DNA of 64,000 nt from CAWIXB01 sp963839955. GTDB lineage: Bacteria > Actinomycetota > Actinomycetes > JACCUZ01. Each line of letters opens with the position of its first letter. The first letter of the stretch is position 1. Below the pieces are notes generated by a model. It ran no database searches. It was not told where the DNA came from and was given only the letters and a program-made list of their open reading frames with translations. Below, piece by piece: positions 19,018-26,868 of the stretch. The translations under genes were made by a program, and so were the position numbers. Where the stretch lies: positions 1,612,001 through 1,676,000 of the forward strand of contig CAWIXB010000001.1 in the NCBI GenBank assembly GCA_963839955.1, written 5' to 3'.

Positions 19018-20091
19018 ATGGTTGCGCTCGATCTCCCGTCCCTCGGCTGGGACGACCAACTCGACTCCGCCTTCGCCGCCTACCGGTCCGACCAGGTGCC
19101 CGCCCGCGTCACCCGGGTCGACCGTGGTGCCTGCGACACGCTCTCCGCCGACGGTCCGATCCGCGTCACTCTGTCCGGCGCGCTGCTGTCCAAGGCCGCT
19201 GCCGACCCGGTGGCCACGCCGTGCGTCGGCGACTGGCTGGCCGTCCGCCGCTGGTCGGACGGCAGGGCCACGGCGGAGGCTGTGCTGCCCCGGCGTACCG
19301 CCTTCGTGCGGGCCACCGTCACTCCGGGTGTCTCCCAGGGCCAGGTGCTCGCGGCCAACGTCGACGTGGCCGTGGTCGTCGAGGGCCTGCATCCCGAGAG
19401 CGACATCGGGCGGATCGAGCGGTTTCTCGCCCTCGCGTGGGAGAGCGGCGCGACTCCGCTCGTGGTCCTCACCAAGACCGACCTGGTGCCTGACGCCGAC
19501 CAGGTCCGTGCCGATGTCGCCGCTGCCGCGCTCGGTGTCGAGGTTCTCGCCGTCAGTGCCGAGACAGGGGAGGGGATGGAGGACCTGGAGTCGTACGCCG
19601 TCGCCGGCCGCACGCTCGCCTTCCTCGGCCCGTCCGGCGCAGGCAAGTCGACGCTGACCAACGCGCTGGCCGGTGAGTCATTGATGGCTGTCCGCGCGTT
19701 GCGCGCCGACGGGAAAGGCCGGCACACGACGGCGCACCGCGAGCTGTTCCTGCTTCCCGGGGGAGCGCTCGTCGTCGACACGCCAGGATTGCGCAGTGTC
19801 GGGCTGACCGACATCTCCGAGTCGCTCGACGTCGTCTTCGCCGAGGTGGAGGCGCTCGCCGAGCAGTGCCGGTTCGGCGACTGCAGCCACGACACGGAGC
19901 CGGGCTGCGCTGTGCAGGAGGCGCTCGCGTCCGGCGAGCTGCCCGAGCGCCGCTACGAGTCCTACCTCAAGCTGCAGCGCGAGGCGCGCTGGATGTCGAT
20001 GCGCCACGACGCCCGGCTCCGCGCCGAGGAACGCGCCAAGTGGAAGCGCATCCACAAAGAGGTCCGCCAGTCCGGCCGCACCCGCCCGTAG
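19018..20091 (+). CDS. rsgA: Ribosome small-subunit maturation GTPase RsgA
   Basis: A 357-aa circularly permuted GTPase that helps late 30S assembly. An N-terminal OB-fold (to about residue 105) is followed by the permuted motifs G4 VVLTKTDLV, G1 LGPSGAGKSTLTNAL and G3 VVDTPGLRS, then a C-terminal zinc knuckle CRFGDCSHDTEPGCAVQ. Start: ATG at 19018 with GAAGGA upstream. It lies after a leader with a short uORF, and its 3' end faces a convergent phosphatase gene across a palindromic repeat. All family motifs are intact. Confidence 0.93.
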   Translation: MVALDLPSLGWDDQLDSAFAAYRSDQVPARVTRVDRGACDTLSADGPIRVTLSGALLSKAAADPVATPCVGDWLAVRRWSDGRATAEAVLPRRTAFVRATVTPGVSQGQVLAANVDVAVVVEGLHPESDIGRIERFLALAWESGATPLVVLTKTDLVPDADQVRADVAAAALGVEVLAVSAETGEGMEDLESYAVAGRTLAFLGPSGAGKSTLTNALAGESLMAVRALRADGKGRHTTAHRELFLLPGGALVVDTPGLRSVGLTDISESLDVVFAEVEALAEQCRFGDCSHDTEPGCAVQEALASGELPERRYESYLKLQREARWMSMRHDARLRAEERAKWKRIHKEVRQSGRTRP

Positions 20092-20125
20092 CGCTTGCCG
20101 AGTGGCACCCTGCCGAGCGCGACCG

Positions 20126-20198
20126 CGAGTCGACCACGTTAGGTAGGCGGAGCACTGCCTCAACATGCTGGCAGCCCTGTTGAGGCAATGCTGGGCCT
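20126..20198. repeat. X repeat family, partly degraded copy between convergent genes
   Basis: Shares TCGACCACGTTAGGTAGGC (20130-20148) and the inner palindrome TGCCTCAACA ... TGTTGAGGCA with the complete element at 49284-49367. Here the outer right arm is lost: after TGTTGAGGCAATGC the sequence diverges. The remaining inner hairpin has 10-bp arms and sits midway between the convergent rsgA and histidine phosphatase genes, where it could act as a bidirectional terminator. Confidence 0.8.
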
Positions 20199-20217
20199 GT
20201 TGTCGCGACGGGTCGGG

Positions 20218-20829
20218 TCAGCCGAGCTCGCCGGTGTCGTTCCACCGCAGCACCGCGGGAGTCTCGCGCTCGTAGCCCAGCACACAGATGCCGCCCGTCG
20301 AGAGCCGTAGCCGAGCGCCGTCGGCGACGTCCAGGCCGATCCACCGCGCGCCGAGCACCCTGCTCATGTGCCCGTGGGAGAACGCGAGGACGGGTCCCGG
20401 AGAGGACCGAGCCAGCTGTACGACGTGGTCTGCTCGCCGTCGTACGGCGTCCGCCGTCTCCCCACCCTGCGGGCCGTCGCGCCACAACGTCCACCCCGGC
20501 CGCGACTTGCGGATCTCGGGCGTCGTCAACCCCTCGTCGTCGCCGTAATCCCACTCGGTCAGCTCGTCGACGACCTCGGCCCGGTCGCCGAAGCCGGCCA
20601 GCTCGCACGTCGTGCGTGCCCGGACCCGCGGGCTCACCAGCACCCGACCGAACGTCACGCCGGCGAGCCGCGTCCGCAACTCGGAGGCGTGGCGCCGACC
20701 CGCTTCGGACAGCTCGAGCTCGGTCGTGCTGGTGTGCCGTCCCGACGCGCTCCACTCGGTCTCGCCGTGCCGGACCAGCCACAGGTCGGCGGGGTTGTCG
20801 TCGGCGGCATTGTCGTCGGTGTCCGGCAC
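20218..20829 (-). CDS. Histidine phosphatase family protein
   Basis: About 203 aa. The catalytic LVRHGETEWSASGRH (phospho-accepting His) lies close to the N-terminus, and the second-half AFSHGHMSRVLGARW carries the other active-site His. EWDYGDDEGLTTPEIR holds the acid. This is the phosphoglycerate-mutase-like fold used on varied phosphoesters; the substrate is unknown. The GTG at 20827-20829 was chosen; the frame is open to 20886, but that longer form would run into the divergent oxidoreductase start at 20871. Convergent with rsgA. Confidence 0.85.
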   Translation of the reverse strand: MPDTDDNAADDNPADLWLVRHGETEWSASGRHTSTTELELSEAGRRHASELRTRLAGVTFGRVLVSPRVRARTTCELAGFGDRAEVVDELTEWDYGDDEGLTTPEIRKSRPGWTLWRDGPQGGETADAVRRRADHVVQLARSSPGPVLAFSHGHMSRVLGARWIGLDVADGARLRLSTGGICVLGYERETPAVLRWNDTGELG

Positions 20830-20870
20830 GCGGCACACGCTAGCCCCGACCGGCGGGGTAGAACGGTGCC

Positions 20871-22259
20871 ATGACCCAGGCAGCAACTGACCGCCAGGAC
20901 GAGCAGCACGTCGACGTCGTCGTCATCGGCATGGGGCCGGGCGGCGAGGACCTGGCGGGCAAGCTCGCCGAGGCAGGCCTCGACGTCGTTGGCGTCGAGC
21001 GCGAGCTGGTCGGGGGTGAGTGCCCCTACTGGGGATGCGTGCCGAGCAAGATGATCATTCGCGGTGCGAACCTGATCGCCGAAGCGCGCCGGGTCGACGG
21101 GGTGGCCGGTACGGCGACCGTCGCGCCGGACTTCGCACCCGTCGCCCAGCGGATCCGCGACGAAGCGACCGACGACTGGGACGACCGCGTCGCCGCCGAG
21201 CGGTTCGAGGGCAAGGGCGGCACCCTCACGCGAGGCTCGGCCCGTCTCGACGGACCCGGCCGGGTCGTTGTCGACGACCGGACGTACGTCGCTCGGCGTG
21301 GCGTCGTCATCGCGACCGGGACCGCGCCCGTCATCCCCCCGATCGACGGCCTGGCGGACACGCCCTACTGGACCAACCGTGAGGCGATCTCCACCCGGAA
21401 GGCGCCCGCGTCACTCGTCGTTCTCGGCGGCGGTGCGATCGGCCTCGAGCTGGCGCAGGCGTTCGCGCGTTACGGCTCGCGCGTGACGGTCATCGAGGCG
21501 CTCGATCGCGTGCTCGCCTCCGAGGAGCCCGAGTCGAGCGAGCTGGTCGCGAAGGCGCTCGAGGCCGATGGGGTCGAGCTGCGCGCCGGTGCGAAGGCGG
21601 TACGGGTCCACGCCGAGGGTGAGGACAAGGTCGTCGAGCTCGAGGACGGTACGTCGGTGCGAGCCGAGGAGCTGCTCGTCAGCGTCGGACGGCGGGCCAA
21701 CCTCGGCGACCTCGGCCTCGACACGGTCGGGCTCGACCCGTTGGCCAAGGTGATCGAGGTCGACGACCGGATGCGCGCGGGCGAGGGCCTCTGGGCCATC
21801 GGCGACGTCACCGGCATCGGTCCGTTCACACACATCTCGATGTACCAGGCCGGCGTGGCGCTGGCCGACTTCCTCGGCGAGCACGGTGAGCCCGCCGACT
21901 ACCGCGGGCTCGCACGTGTCACGTTCACCGATCCCGAGGTCGGCTCGGTCGGAATGACCGAAGAAGCTGCGCGGGAGAAGGGCCTCGACGTCCGGACCGG
22001 CACCGCCAAGGTCGAGACGTCCGCGCGCGGCTGGATCCACGGCCCGGGCGGTGAGGGCGTCATCAAGCTCGTCGCCGACAGAGGCGAGGGCGTGCTGGTC
22101 GGTGCGACGTCGGCCGGACCATGGGGCGGCGAGGTGCTGTCGATGCTGACGCTCGCCGTGCACGCCAGCGTTCCGGTCTCACGGCTGCGCACGATGATCT
22201 ACGCCTACCCGACCTTCCACCGCGGTGTCCTCGACGCGCTCGCGGACCTCGACCTCTAG
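20871..22259 (+). CDS. Pyridine nucleotide-disulfide oxidoreductase (dihydrolipoamide dehydrogenase/mercuric reductase-like)
   Basis: A 462-aa class I flavin disulfide reductase with FAD site VVVIGMGPGGEDLAGKLAEAG, redox pair CPYWGCVPSK (Cys-x4-Cys), NAD(P) site VVLGGGAIGLELAQAFARYG and second FAD block LWAIGDVTGIGPFTH. At the C-terminus the family's catalytic His-x-x-Pro-x5-Glu motif is replaced: the sequence reads YAYPTFHRGVLDAL, lacking the usual His before Pro and the Glu. A true lipoamide dehydrogenase role is therefore unlikely. Start: ATG at 20871. The downstream hydrolase begins 9 bases after the stop and is probably cotranscribed. Confidence 0.9.
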   Translation: MTQAATDRQDEQHVDVVVIGMGPGGEDLAGKLAEAGLDVVGVERELVGGECPYWGCVPSKMIIRGANLIAEARRVDGVAGTATVAPDFAPVAQRIRDEATDDWDDRVAAERFEGKGGTLTRGSARLDGPGRVVVDDRTYVARRGVVIATGTAPVIPPIDGLADTPYWTNREAISTRKAPASLVVLGGGAIGLELAQAFARYGSRVTVIEALDRVLASEEPESSELVAKALEADGVELRAGAKAVRVHAEGEDKVVELEDGTSVRAEELLVSVGRRANLGDLGLDTVGLDPLAKVIEVDDRMRAGEGLWAIGDVTGIGPFTHISMYQAGVALADFLGEHGEPADYRGLARVTFTDPEVGSVGMTEEAAREKGLDVRTGTAKVETSARGWIHGPGGEGVIKLVADRGEGVLVGATSAGPWGGEVLSMLTLAVHASVPVSRLRTMIYAYPTFHRGVLDALADLDL

Positions 22260-22268
22260 GAGCGCTCC

Positions 22269-23126
22269 ATGTCAGACAACGCCGGCCGGCTCGACGCCAT
22301 GACGCGTGAGCGCATCGTCGCAGTGAACGCCTCCGGGCGCATCCCGGTGATGTTTGTCCACGGTCTCTGGTTGCTCGCGAGCAGCTGGGACCGTTGGGCG
22401 CAGCTCTTCGAGAACAACGGGTACGCCCCGATCGCGCCGGGCTGGCCGGACGACCCCGACACGGTCACCGAGGCGAGGGCACATCCGGAGGTGTTCGCCA
22501 ACAAGACCGTCCGACAGGTCGCCGACCACTACGCCGCCGTTGCCGAGCAGCTGAACGAGAAGCCGGCCGTCATCGGGCACTCGTTCGGCGGCCACCTGAC
22601 GCAGATCATCGCCGGGCGGGGTCTTTCCACGGCCTCGGTCGCGATCGATTCGGCACCCTCCCGCGGCGTGCTCGCCCTGCCGATCTCGACGCTGCGGTCG
22701 GGTTTGCCTGTACTCCGCAACCCTGCGAACCGGCGCCGCGCGGTGATGCTGACCTATCAGCAGTTCCGCTACTCATTCGCCAACGCCGTCGTCGAGGACC
22801 AGGCGAAGAGGCTCTATGACACGTACGCCGTACCGGCCCCCGGCAGGCCGGTCTTCCAGGCTGCGGTGGCGAACCTCAACCCGTGGACCGAAGTCCAGGC
22901 CGACAGGGAGAACCCGGACCGGGGCCCGATGCTGATCATCTCGGGGCAGCGTGACCACACCTCGCCACCGGTCATCAACCGCGCCATGTACAGGAAGCAG
23001 AGGCGCAATGCGGCCACGACCGAGTTCAGCGAGATCCCCGGCCGCGGGCATTCGCTGACCATCGACGACGGATGGCGCGACGTCGCCGACACGGCGCTCG
23101 CCTTCATTCAGCGGTTCGTGAAGTAG
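22269..23126 (+). CDS. Alpha/beta hydrolase
   Basis: A 285-aa alpha/beta-hydrolase fold protein. The oxyanion-hole region reads VMFVHGLWLLASSWDRW. The nucleophile elbow is GHSFGGHLTQ with Ser at about residue 108, the acid is in IISGQRDHTSPP and the base in GRGHSLTIDDGW. All three catalytic residues are therefore in place. The substrate is unknown. The ATG at 22269 follows a GGAG stretch 10 bases after the oxidoreductase stop, indicating a two-gene operon. It is convergent with the PhoX-type gene. Confidence 0.88.
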   Translation: MSDNAGRLDAMTRERIVAVNASGRIPVMFVHGLWLLASSWDRWAQLFENNGYAPIAPGWPDDPDTVTEARAHPEVFANKTVRQVADHYAAVAEQLNEKPAVIGHSFGGHLTQIIAGRGLSTASVAIDSAPSRGVLALPISTLRSGLPVLRNPANRRRAVMLTYQQFRYSFANAVVEDQAKRLYDTYAVPAPGRPVFQAAVANLNPWTEVQADRENPDRGPMLIISGQRDHTSPPVINRAMYRKQRRNAATTEFSEIPGRGHSLTIDDGWRDVADTALAFIQRFVK

Positions 23127-23171
23127 TCGCGAGTGATCGCTGCGGTCGCTGCCTTCGCAGGCTCCTGTCCA

Positions 23172-25127
23172 TCAGCTGCCGATGACGCCTCCGTCGTCCT
23201 TGGAGATGACCACGGTCGCTGACCTCGGCGTGGTGATGCCGTCGGTCTGCGGCCAGGTGCTGCCGCCATTTTCGCCAGGGTGCTGGATGTTGACGAACAT
23301 CGTCCGCTGGTCGGGTGTCGTGATGATGCCGGTCACCTCGCATCCGATGACGGCGGTGAGGAAGCGGCGGATCTGGGGTGCTCCGGCTTCGTCGTTCACG
23401 TAAGGGTTGGCCGCGAGCATCTGGTCGTTGGCCCCTCCAGGCTGGGTGCCGTCGGTCTGGATCCACACCCGTCCGTCCGGGTCTGCCCAGATCCCGTCGG
23501 GGGACCCGAAGCCTGACTCGTCTGCGACGGTCGACCCGTCACCGCTCGAGCGCCCTTGGCCGGCGATGACGAAGAGGTCCCAGGAAAACGTCGTCGACGT
23601 ATGGTCGCCGCCGTCCTCCTCCCAGCGGATGATGTGCCCCCACCTGTTCGGCTTCCGTGGGTTGGCGGCGTTGATCACCTTTGCTGCGTTGTTGTTGTTG
23701 GTGCATGTGACGTAGACCAGTCCGGTGTTCGCGTCGACGGTTGCCCACTCGGGGCGGTCCATTCTCGTCGCGCCGACTGCTGCTGCCGAGATGCGGGTCT
23801 TGACCAGCACGTCACCCTGGTCGGCGAAACCGTTGTCAGCGGTGAGCGGCCCCGACCCGTGCACCAAGGGAAGCCAGGTGCCGCTGCCGTCGTCATGGAA
23901 CCTCGCGACGTACAGCGTGCCTTCGTCAAAGGGGCTACGGCCTTGGGCGCGCATTGCGTGCCAGTTCTTGGTGCTCACGAACTTGTAGATGTACTCGTTG
24001 AACTGGTCGTCACCGGTGTAGACAACGACACGCCCACCCTTGGTGACGTGGACGTGCGCGGACTCGTGCTTCACCCTGCCGAGCGCGGTTCGCTTGACCG
24101 GCGTGGACGTCGGGTCGTATGGGTCGATCTCCACGACCCACCCGAACCGGTTCGGCTCATTGGGTTCGTTGGGTGAAACCCGGAACCGAGGGTCGTGGAT
24201 GGCCCATCGCTTGGCGTCGCCGCCGACGCCGTAACGTGCGGTCAACGCCTGCTGCTCAGCCGTGAACTGCGCAGCCGGGGCATCCACTCGGAAGTAGCCG
24301 TTGAAGTTCTCCTCACAGGTCAGGTAGGTCCCCCACGGCGTCGACCCGTTGGCGCAGTTGTTGAACGTGCCGAGAGGGCGGGTGCCCGCCGGGTCGGCGC
24401 TGGTGCGCACCAGTCGATGCCCGGCGGCGGGGCCGGAGAAGGACATCGGTGTGTTGGCGGTTATCCGTCGGTTGCGTTCCGATCGGACGACGTGCCAGTG
24501 CCCGAGCGAGTCCTTCTCGATCTCCACGACAGACACGCCGTGCGCGGCCTGCGCCTTGCGGACCATCTCGAGGGTGTACGCCGCCGGCGGCGGCACTGGC
24601 AAAAGGCCCGTGTGCAGGTACCCCTCGTCGGTGTTCTCGTGGTTGAGCACCAGCAGACCGTGCTCGCTGCCAGCTGGACCGTGCTGTAGGGCGAAGTAGT
24701 GCATGCCGTCGTGGTCCATGCCGACTTGCTGCTCTTGCTCGGCGGCGGTGTTGCCGGCCGGGACGAACGCGGGGTAACTGCCGAGAATCGGCGTGCCCCA
24801 CGGGATAATGACGCGTGCGGTGTATCCCGCCGGGACCACCACCTCGTCGGCCGCGCTCAGCGGGACCGGCGTGAAGCCGAGCAGCTGGTCGGCGTGGGCC
24901 GTCGACCTGCCGCCGCCGGGGCCCGTCCATGCAGCTACGGGTGCCGCACCGAAGACGTTGCCGGTGAGAAACCCGGCGGCCGTTGCGAAACCTCCGGCCA
25001 GCACGCTGCGCCGCGACAGCCGGCTCTCGATGACGGCCGCGAACGACGGGTGCGTCGCCGGATTGGTGCTGAGATCGTCCGCATCGATGTCCACGGCTGT
25101 GTCTTCACCGTCGATGTTGTTGATCAT
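23172..25127 (-). CDS. PhoX-family (DUF839) secreted phosphatase, Tat substrate
   Basis: A 651-aa protein with a twin-arginine signal: SRRSVLAGG at residues 38-46, a hydrophobic run to about residue 60, then GAAPVAAWTG as a likely cleavage area. The rest follows the PhoX/DUF839 beta-propeller: VLNHENTDEGYLHTG, NCANGSTPWGTYLTCEENFNGYF, GRVKHESAHVH and the late VQTDGTQ-like WIQTDGTQPG. PhoX enzymes are Ca/Fe-dependent alkaline phosphatases that release phosphate from organic esters outside the cell. No clear pho box is visible in the 111 bases upstream. Confidence 0.88.
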   Translation of the reverse strand: MINNIDGEDTAVDIDADDLSTNPATHPSFAAVIESRLSRRSVLAGGFATAAGFLTGNVFGAAPVAAWTGPGGGRSTAHADQLLGFTPVPLSAADEVVVPAGYTARVIIPWGTPILGSYPAFVPAGNTAAEQEQQVGMDHDGMHYFALQHGPAGSEHGLLVLNHENTDEGYLHTGLLPVPPPAAYTLEMVRKAQAAHGVSVVEIEKDSLGHWHVVRSERNRRITANTPMSFSGPAAGHRLVRTSADPAGTRPLGTFNNCANGSTPWGTYLTCEENFNGYFRVDAPAAQFTAEQQALTARYGVGGDAKRWAIHDPRFRVSPNEPNEPNRFGWVVEIDPYDPTSTPVKRTALGRVKHESAHVHVTKGGRVVVYTGDDQFNEYIYKFVSTKNWHAMRAQGRSPFDEGTLYVARFHDDGSGTWLPLVHGSGPLTADNGFADQGDVLVKTRISAAAVGATRMDRPEWATVDANTGLVYVTCTNNNNAAKVINAANPRKPNRWGHIIRWEEDGGDHTSTTFSWDLFVIAGQGRSSGDGSTVADESGFGSPDGIWADPDGRVWIQTDGTQPGGANDQMLAANPYVNDEAGAPQIRRFLTAVIGCEVTGIITTPDQRTMFVNIQHPGENGGSTWPQTDGITTPRSATVVISKDDGGVIGS

Positions 25128-25238
25128 TGCTCGCCCCTTTCGGCGTCGGATGGGCAGCGCTCACGTGCACAAGGACGGCGGCACCCCCGGCCGGGTTCGC
25201 CCCAGGTCGGCTATTTCTGCCGCAACATTGGCGAGCCG

Positions 25239-26417
25239 TCAGGAGCCGGCAACCGCCATCGAGAGCGGCGAGGGAAATCTCGGCAGCACCCGCGTGCCGC
25301 CGAGCCAGTCGGTCAGCCGCGCTGCCTCGTTCTCGACGACGCGCAGCCCGTCCGAACCGATGTCCTCCAGTATCTGCAGCACGACGTCGCCCGCGTCCGT
25401 CTGGCGCCAGCCCCCGACGATCCGTCCGTCCCACCACACCGTGGGTCCGGCGTTGCCGCTGGTGTCGAACAGCTGTGCCCTGTAAGGGCCGAGGTACCAG
25501 TCGCGCTGGTACCAGCCCATCGTGGTCGGGTCCAGCGGTGGCAGCAGCGCGCCCCACGGCTCGACGACGTCCGGCGCCTCCAGGTCGTCAGGCATCAGGT
25601 ACCCGACCCCGCCGTCCACCTCGACCTCCACCGCTCCGATGTCGGCCAGCGCCCGGCGTACGGCCGACACTGTCGACCCGAGCCACCACTTGATGTCGGC
25701 CGCCGTCCCGGGGCCGAACGTGCGCAGCCAGGCGGCAACGAGCTGTGCCGCGCCCTCGGCTGCGCTCGGTGGCGCGAGCTCACCCCCGAGCCAGGACCGC
25801 ATCGAGGCCCAGCGTGGCCGCGAGGTGGTCCACGCACCGGCATTCGTGGCTCGGACGATGAGTCCGGCTGCGGACAGCGTGGTCAGGACGCGAGGACCGA
25901 CCGGCGCCTTCCCACCCCACGACCGCCCTTCGCCGTACGCGATGGCGCCCTCGAGCAGGGGGATCTCGTCGCGCAGCTGCGATGACGTGGCTTCCCGCCC
26001 GTCGGACAGCGCGGCCAGCACCCTCGTGCCCGCCTCGGCGAGCCACGACGCACCGTCGCGATGCAGCCCTGCCTTCTCGACATCGCGGATGAGCCGGCGA
26101 CGTTCGCCGTCGGCGACGCGGTCGCTGGCTCCCGCCTGAGCGAATCCCAGCGACTCCCGCGGGAAGACGAACAAGGTACGACGCATCGCGAGGTGCTTGA
26201 CCAGCGAACGGTCGACGTACAGCGCGCGGTCGAGGTCGGCTGCAGTCATGTCGTCGACGCGCGCCCAGGCTGACAGGTAGACCGTCGCGGGATCGGTGCC
26301 GTGCAGGCAGACCATGCTCCTGGTCGCTTCGACCACGTCACCCGCTCGAGTGCGGGGTGCCAGGCGGTGCCGCTGGGCCAGTCGCGCTCGGCGCTCGGCC
26401 ACGTCGACGATCCGCAC
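25239..26417 (-). CDS. Winged-helix DNA-binding protein, AlkZ-like (HTH_42)
   Basis: A 392-aa protein of the HTH_42/AlkZ-like group, whose studied members are DNA glycosylases that unhook crosslinks or alkylated bases. Recognisable parts are MVCLHGTDPATVYLSAWARV near the N-terminus, LVKHLAMRRTLFVFPRE, and PWGALLPPLDPTTMGWYQRDWYLGP in the last third, all usual for this family. The GTG at 26415-26417 (VRIVDVAERRARLAQ) is preferred; the frame is open upstream into a tRNA-proximal region without a good start. Whether it is a glycosylase is inferred only from family membership. Confidence 0.78.
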   Translation of the reverse strand: MRIVDVAERRARLAQRHRLAPRTRAGDVVEATRSMVCLHGTDPATVYLSAWARVDDMTAADLDRALYVDRSLVKHLAMRRTLFVFPRESLGFAQAGASDRVADGERRRLIRDVEKAGLHRDGASWLAEAGTRVLAALSDGREATSSQLRDEIPLLEGAIAYGEGRSWGGKAPVGPRVLTTLSAAGLIVRATNAGAWTTSRPRWASMRSWLGGELAPPSAAEGAAQLVAAWLRTFGPGTAADIKWWLGSTVSAVRRALADIGAVEVEVDGGVGYLMPDDLEAPDVVEPWGALLPPLDPTTMGWYQRDWYLGPYRAQLFDTSGNAGPTVWWDGRIVGGWRQTDAGDVVLQILEDIGSDGLRVVENEAARLTDWLGGTRVLPRFPSPLSMAVAGS

Positions 26418-26505
26418 CAAAGAGATCCTGCCAGGGTGGTCATCGGCAGCGGCGTCCGCGCGGGCGAAGGATCGCCAGGTGATCAAGAAGGGGGATCGAG
26501 ACGTG

Positions 26506-26583
26506 TGGTGGGCGATACAGGATTTGAACCTGTGACCTCTTCCGTGTCAGGGAAGCGCGCTAACCAGACTGCGCCAATCGCCC
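26506..26583 (-). tRNA. tRNA-Val (GAC)
   Basis: Reads 5'-GGGCGATTGGCGCAG on the minus strand, folds into the standard cloverleaf with anticodon stem CTTCC/GGAAG, loop TGACAC containing GAC, and the TTCAAATC T-arm. The 3' CCA is encoded (26506-26508). It is the last of three tRNAs transcribed leftwards (Gly, Cys, Val). Confidence 0.95.
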
Positions 26584-26598
26584 GTGCGGTAGTGCTCG

Positions 26599-26669
26599 AG
26601 GTGGAGACGGGATTTGAACCCGTGTAGACGGCTTTGCAGGCCGTTGCCTCGCCTCTCGGCCACTCCACC
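26599..26669 (-). tRNA. tRNA-Cys (GCA)
   Basis: Minus strand, acceptor GGTGGAG/CTCCACC, anticodon stem ACGGC/GCCGT with loop CTGCAAA carrying GCA, and GGTTCAAATCC in the T-arm. The CCA end is not encoded. Middle gene of the Gly-Cys-Val cluster. Confidence 0.95.
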
Positions 26670-26694
26670 GAGAGAGGCCGGAAAGCCTCTTTCG

Positions 26695-26767
26695 AGCGGA
26701 CGACGGGATTCGAACCCGCGACCCTCACCTTGGCAAGGTGATGCTCTACCAACTGAGCCACGTCCGC
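26695..26767 (-). tRNA. tRNA-Gly (GCC)
   Basis: Minus strand, acceptor GCGGACG/CGTCCGC, anticodon stem CACCT/AGGTG with loop TGCCA containing GCC, T-arm GGTTCGAATCC. CCA is not encoded. First gene of the three-tRNA transcript. Confidence 0.95.
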
Positions 26768-26807
26768 GTGCCACCCAAGGCGAGAGCCACCCCGGCGTGC
26801 GAGGTAG

Positions 26808-26837
26808 ACGATAACCCATCGTGCGGAGGCCGACCAA
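26808..26837 (-). promoter_or_regulatory. Candidate promoter of the Gly-Cys-Val tRNA cluster
   Basis: Minus strand: TTGGTC (26832-26837), an 18-base spacer, then TATCGT (26808-26813), about 40 bases before the tRNA-Gly 5' end. The hexamers fit the -35 and TANNNT -10 pattern of actinobacterial housekeeping promoters. Confidence 0.45.
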
Positions 26838-26856
26838 AGCCATAGCCCCGAGGCGC

Positions 26857-26862
26857 TAGGTT
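26857..26862 (+). promoter_or_regulatory. -10-like element directly before hutH
   Basis: TAGGTT ends 6 bases before the hutH ATG at 26869. With transcription starting about 7 bases after the -10 box, the mRNA would begin at or next to the ATG, i.e. be leaderless. No Shine-Dalgarno sequence is visible, in agreement. Confidence 0.45.
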
Positions 26863-26868
26863 CCCGAC

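Noticed and set aside
26418..26486. Longer N-terminus of the AlkZ-like protein
   Set aside because: The extra 23 residues do not look like the family start; the GTG at 26417 matches where homologs begin.
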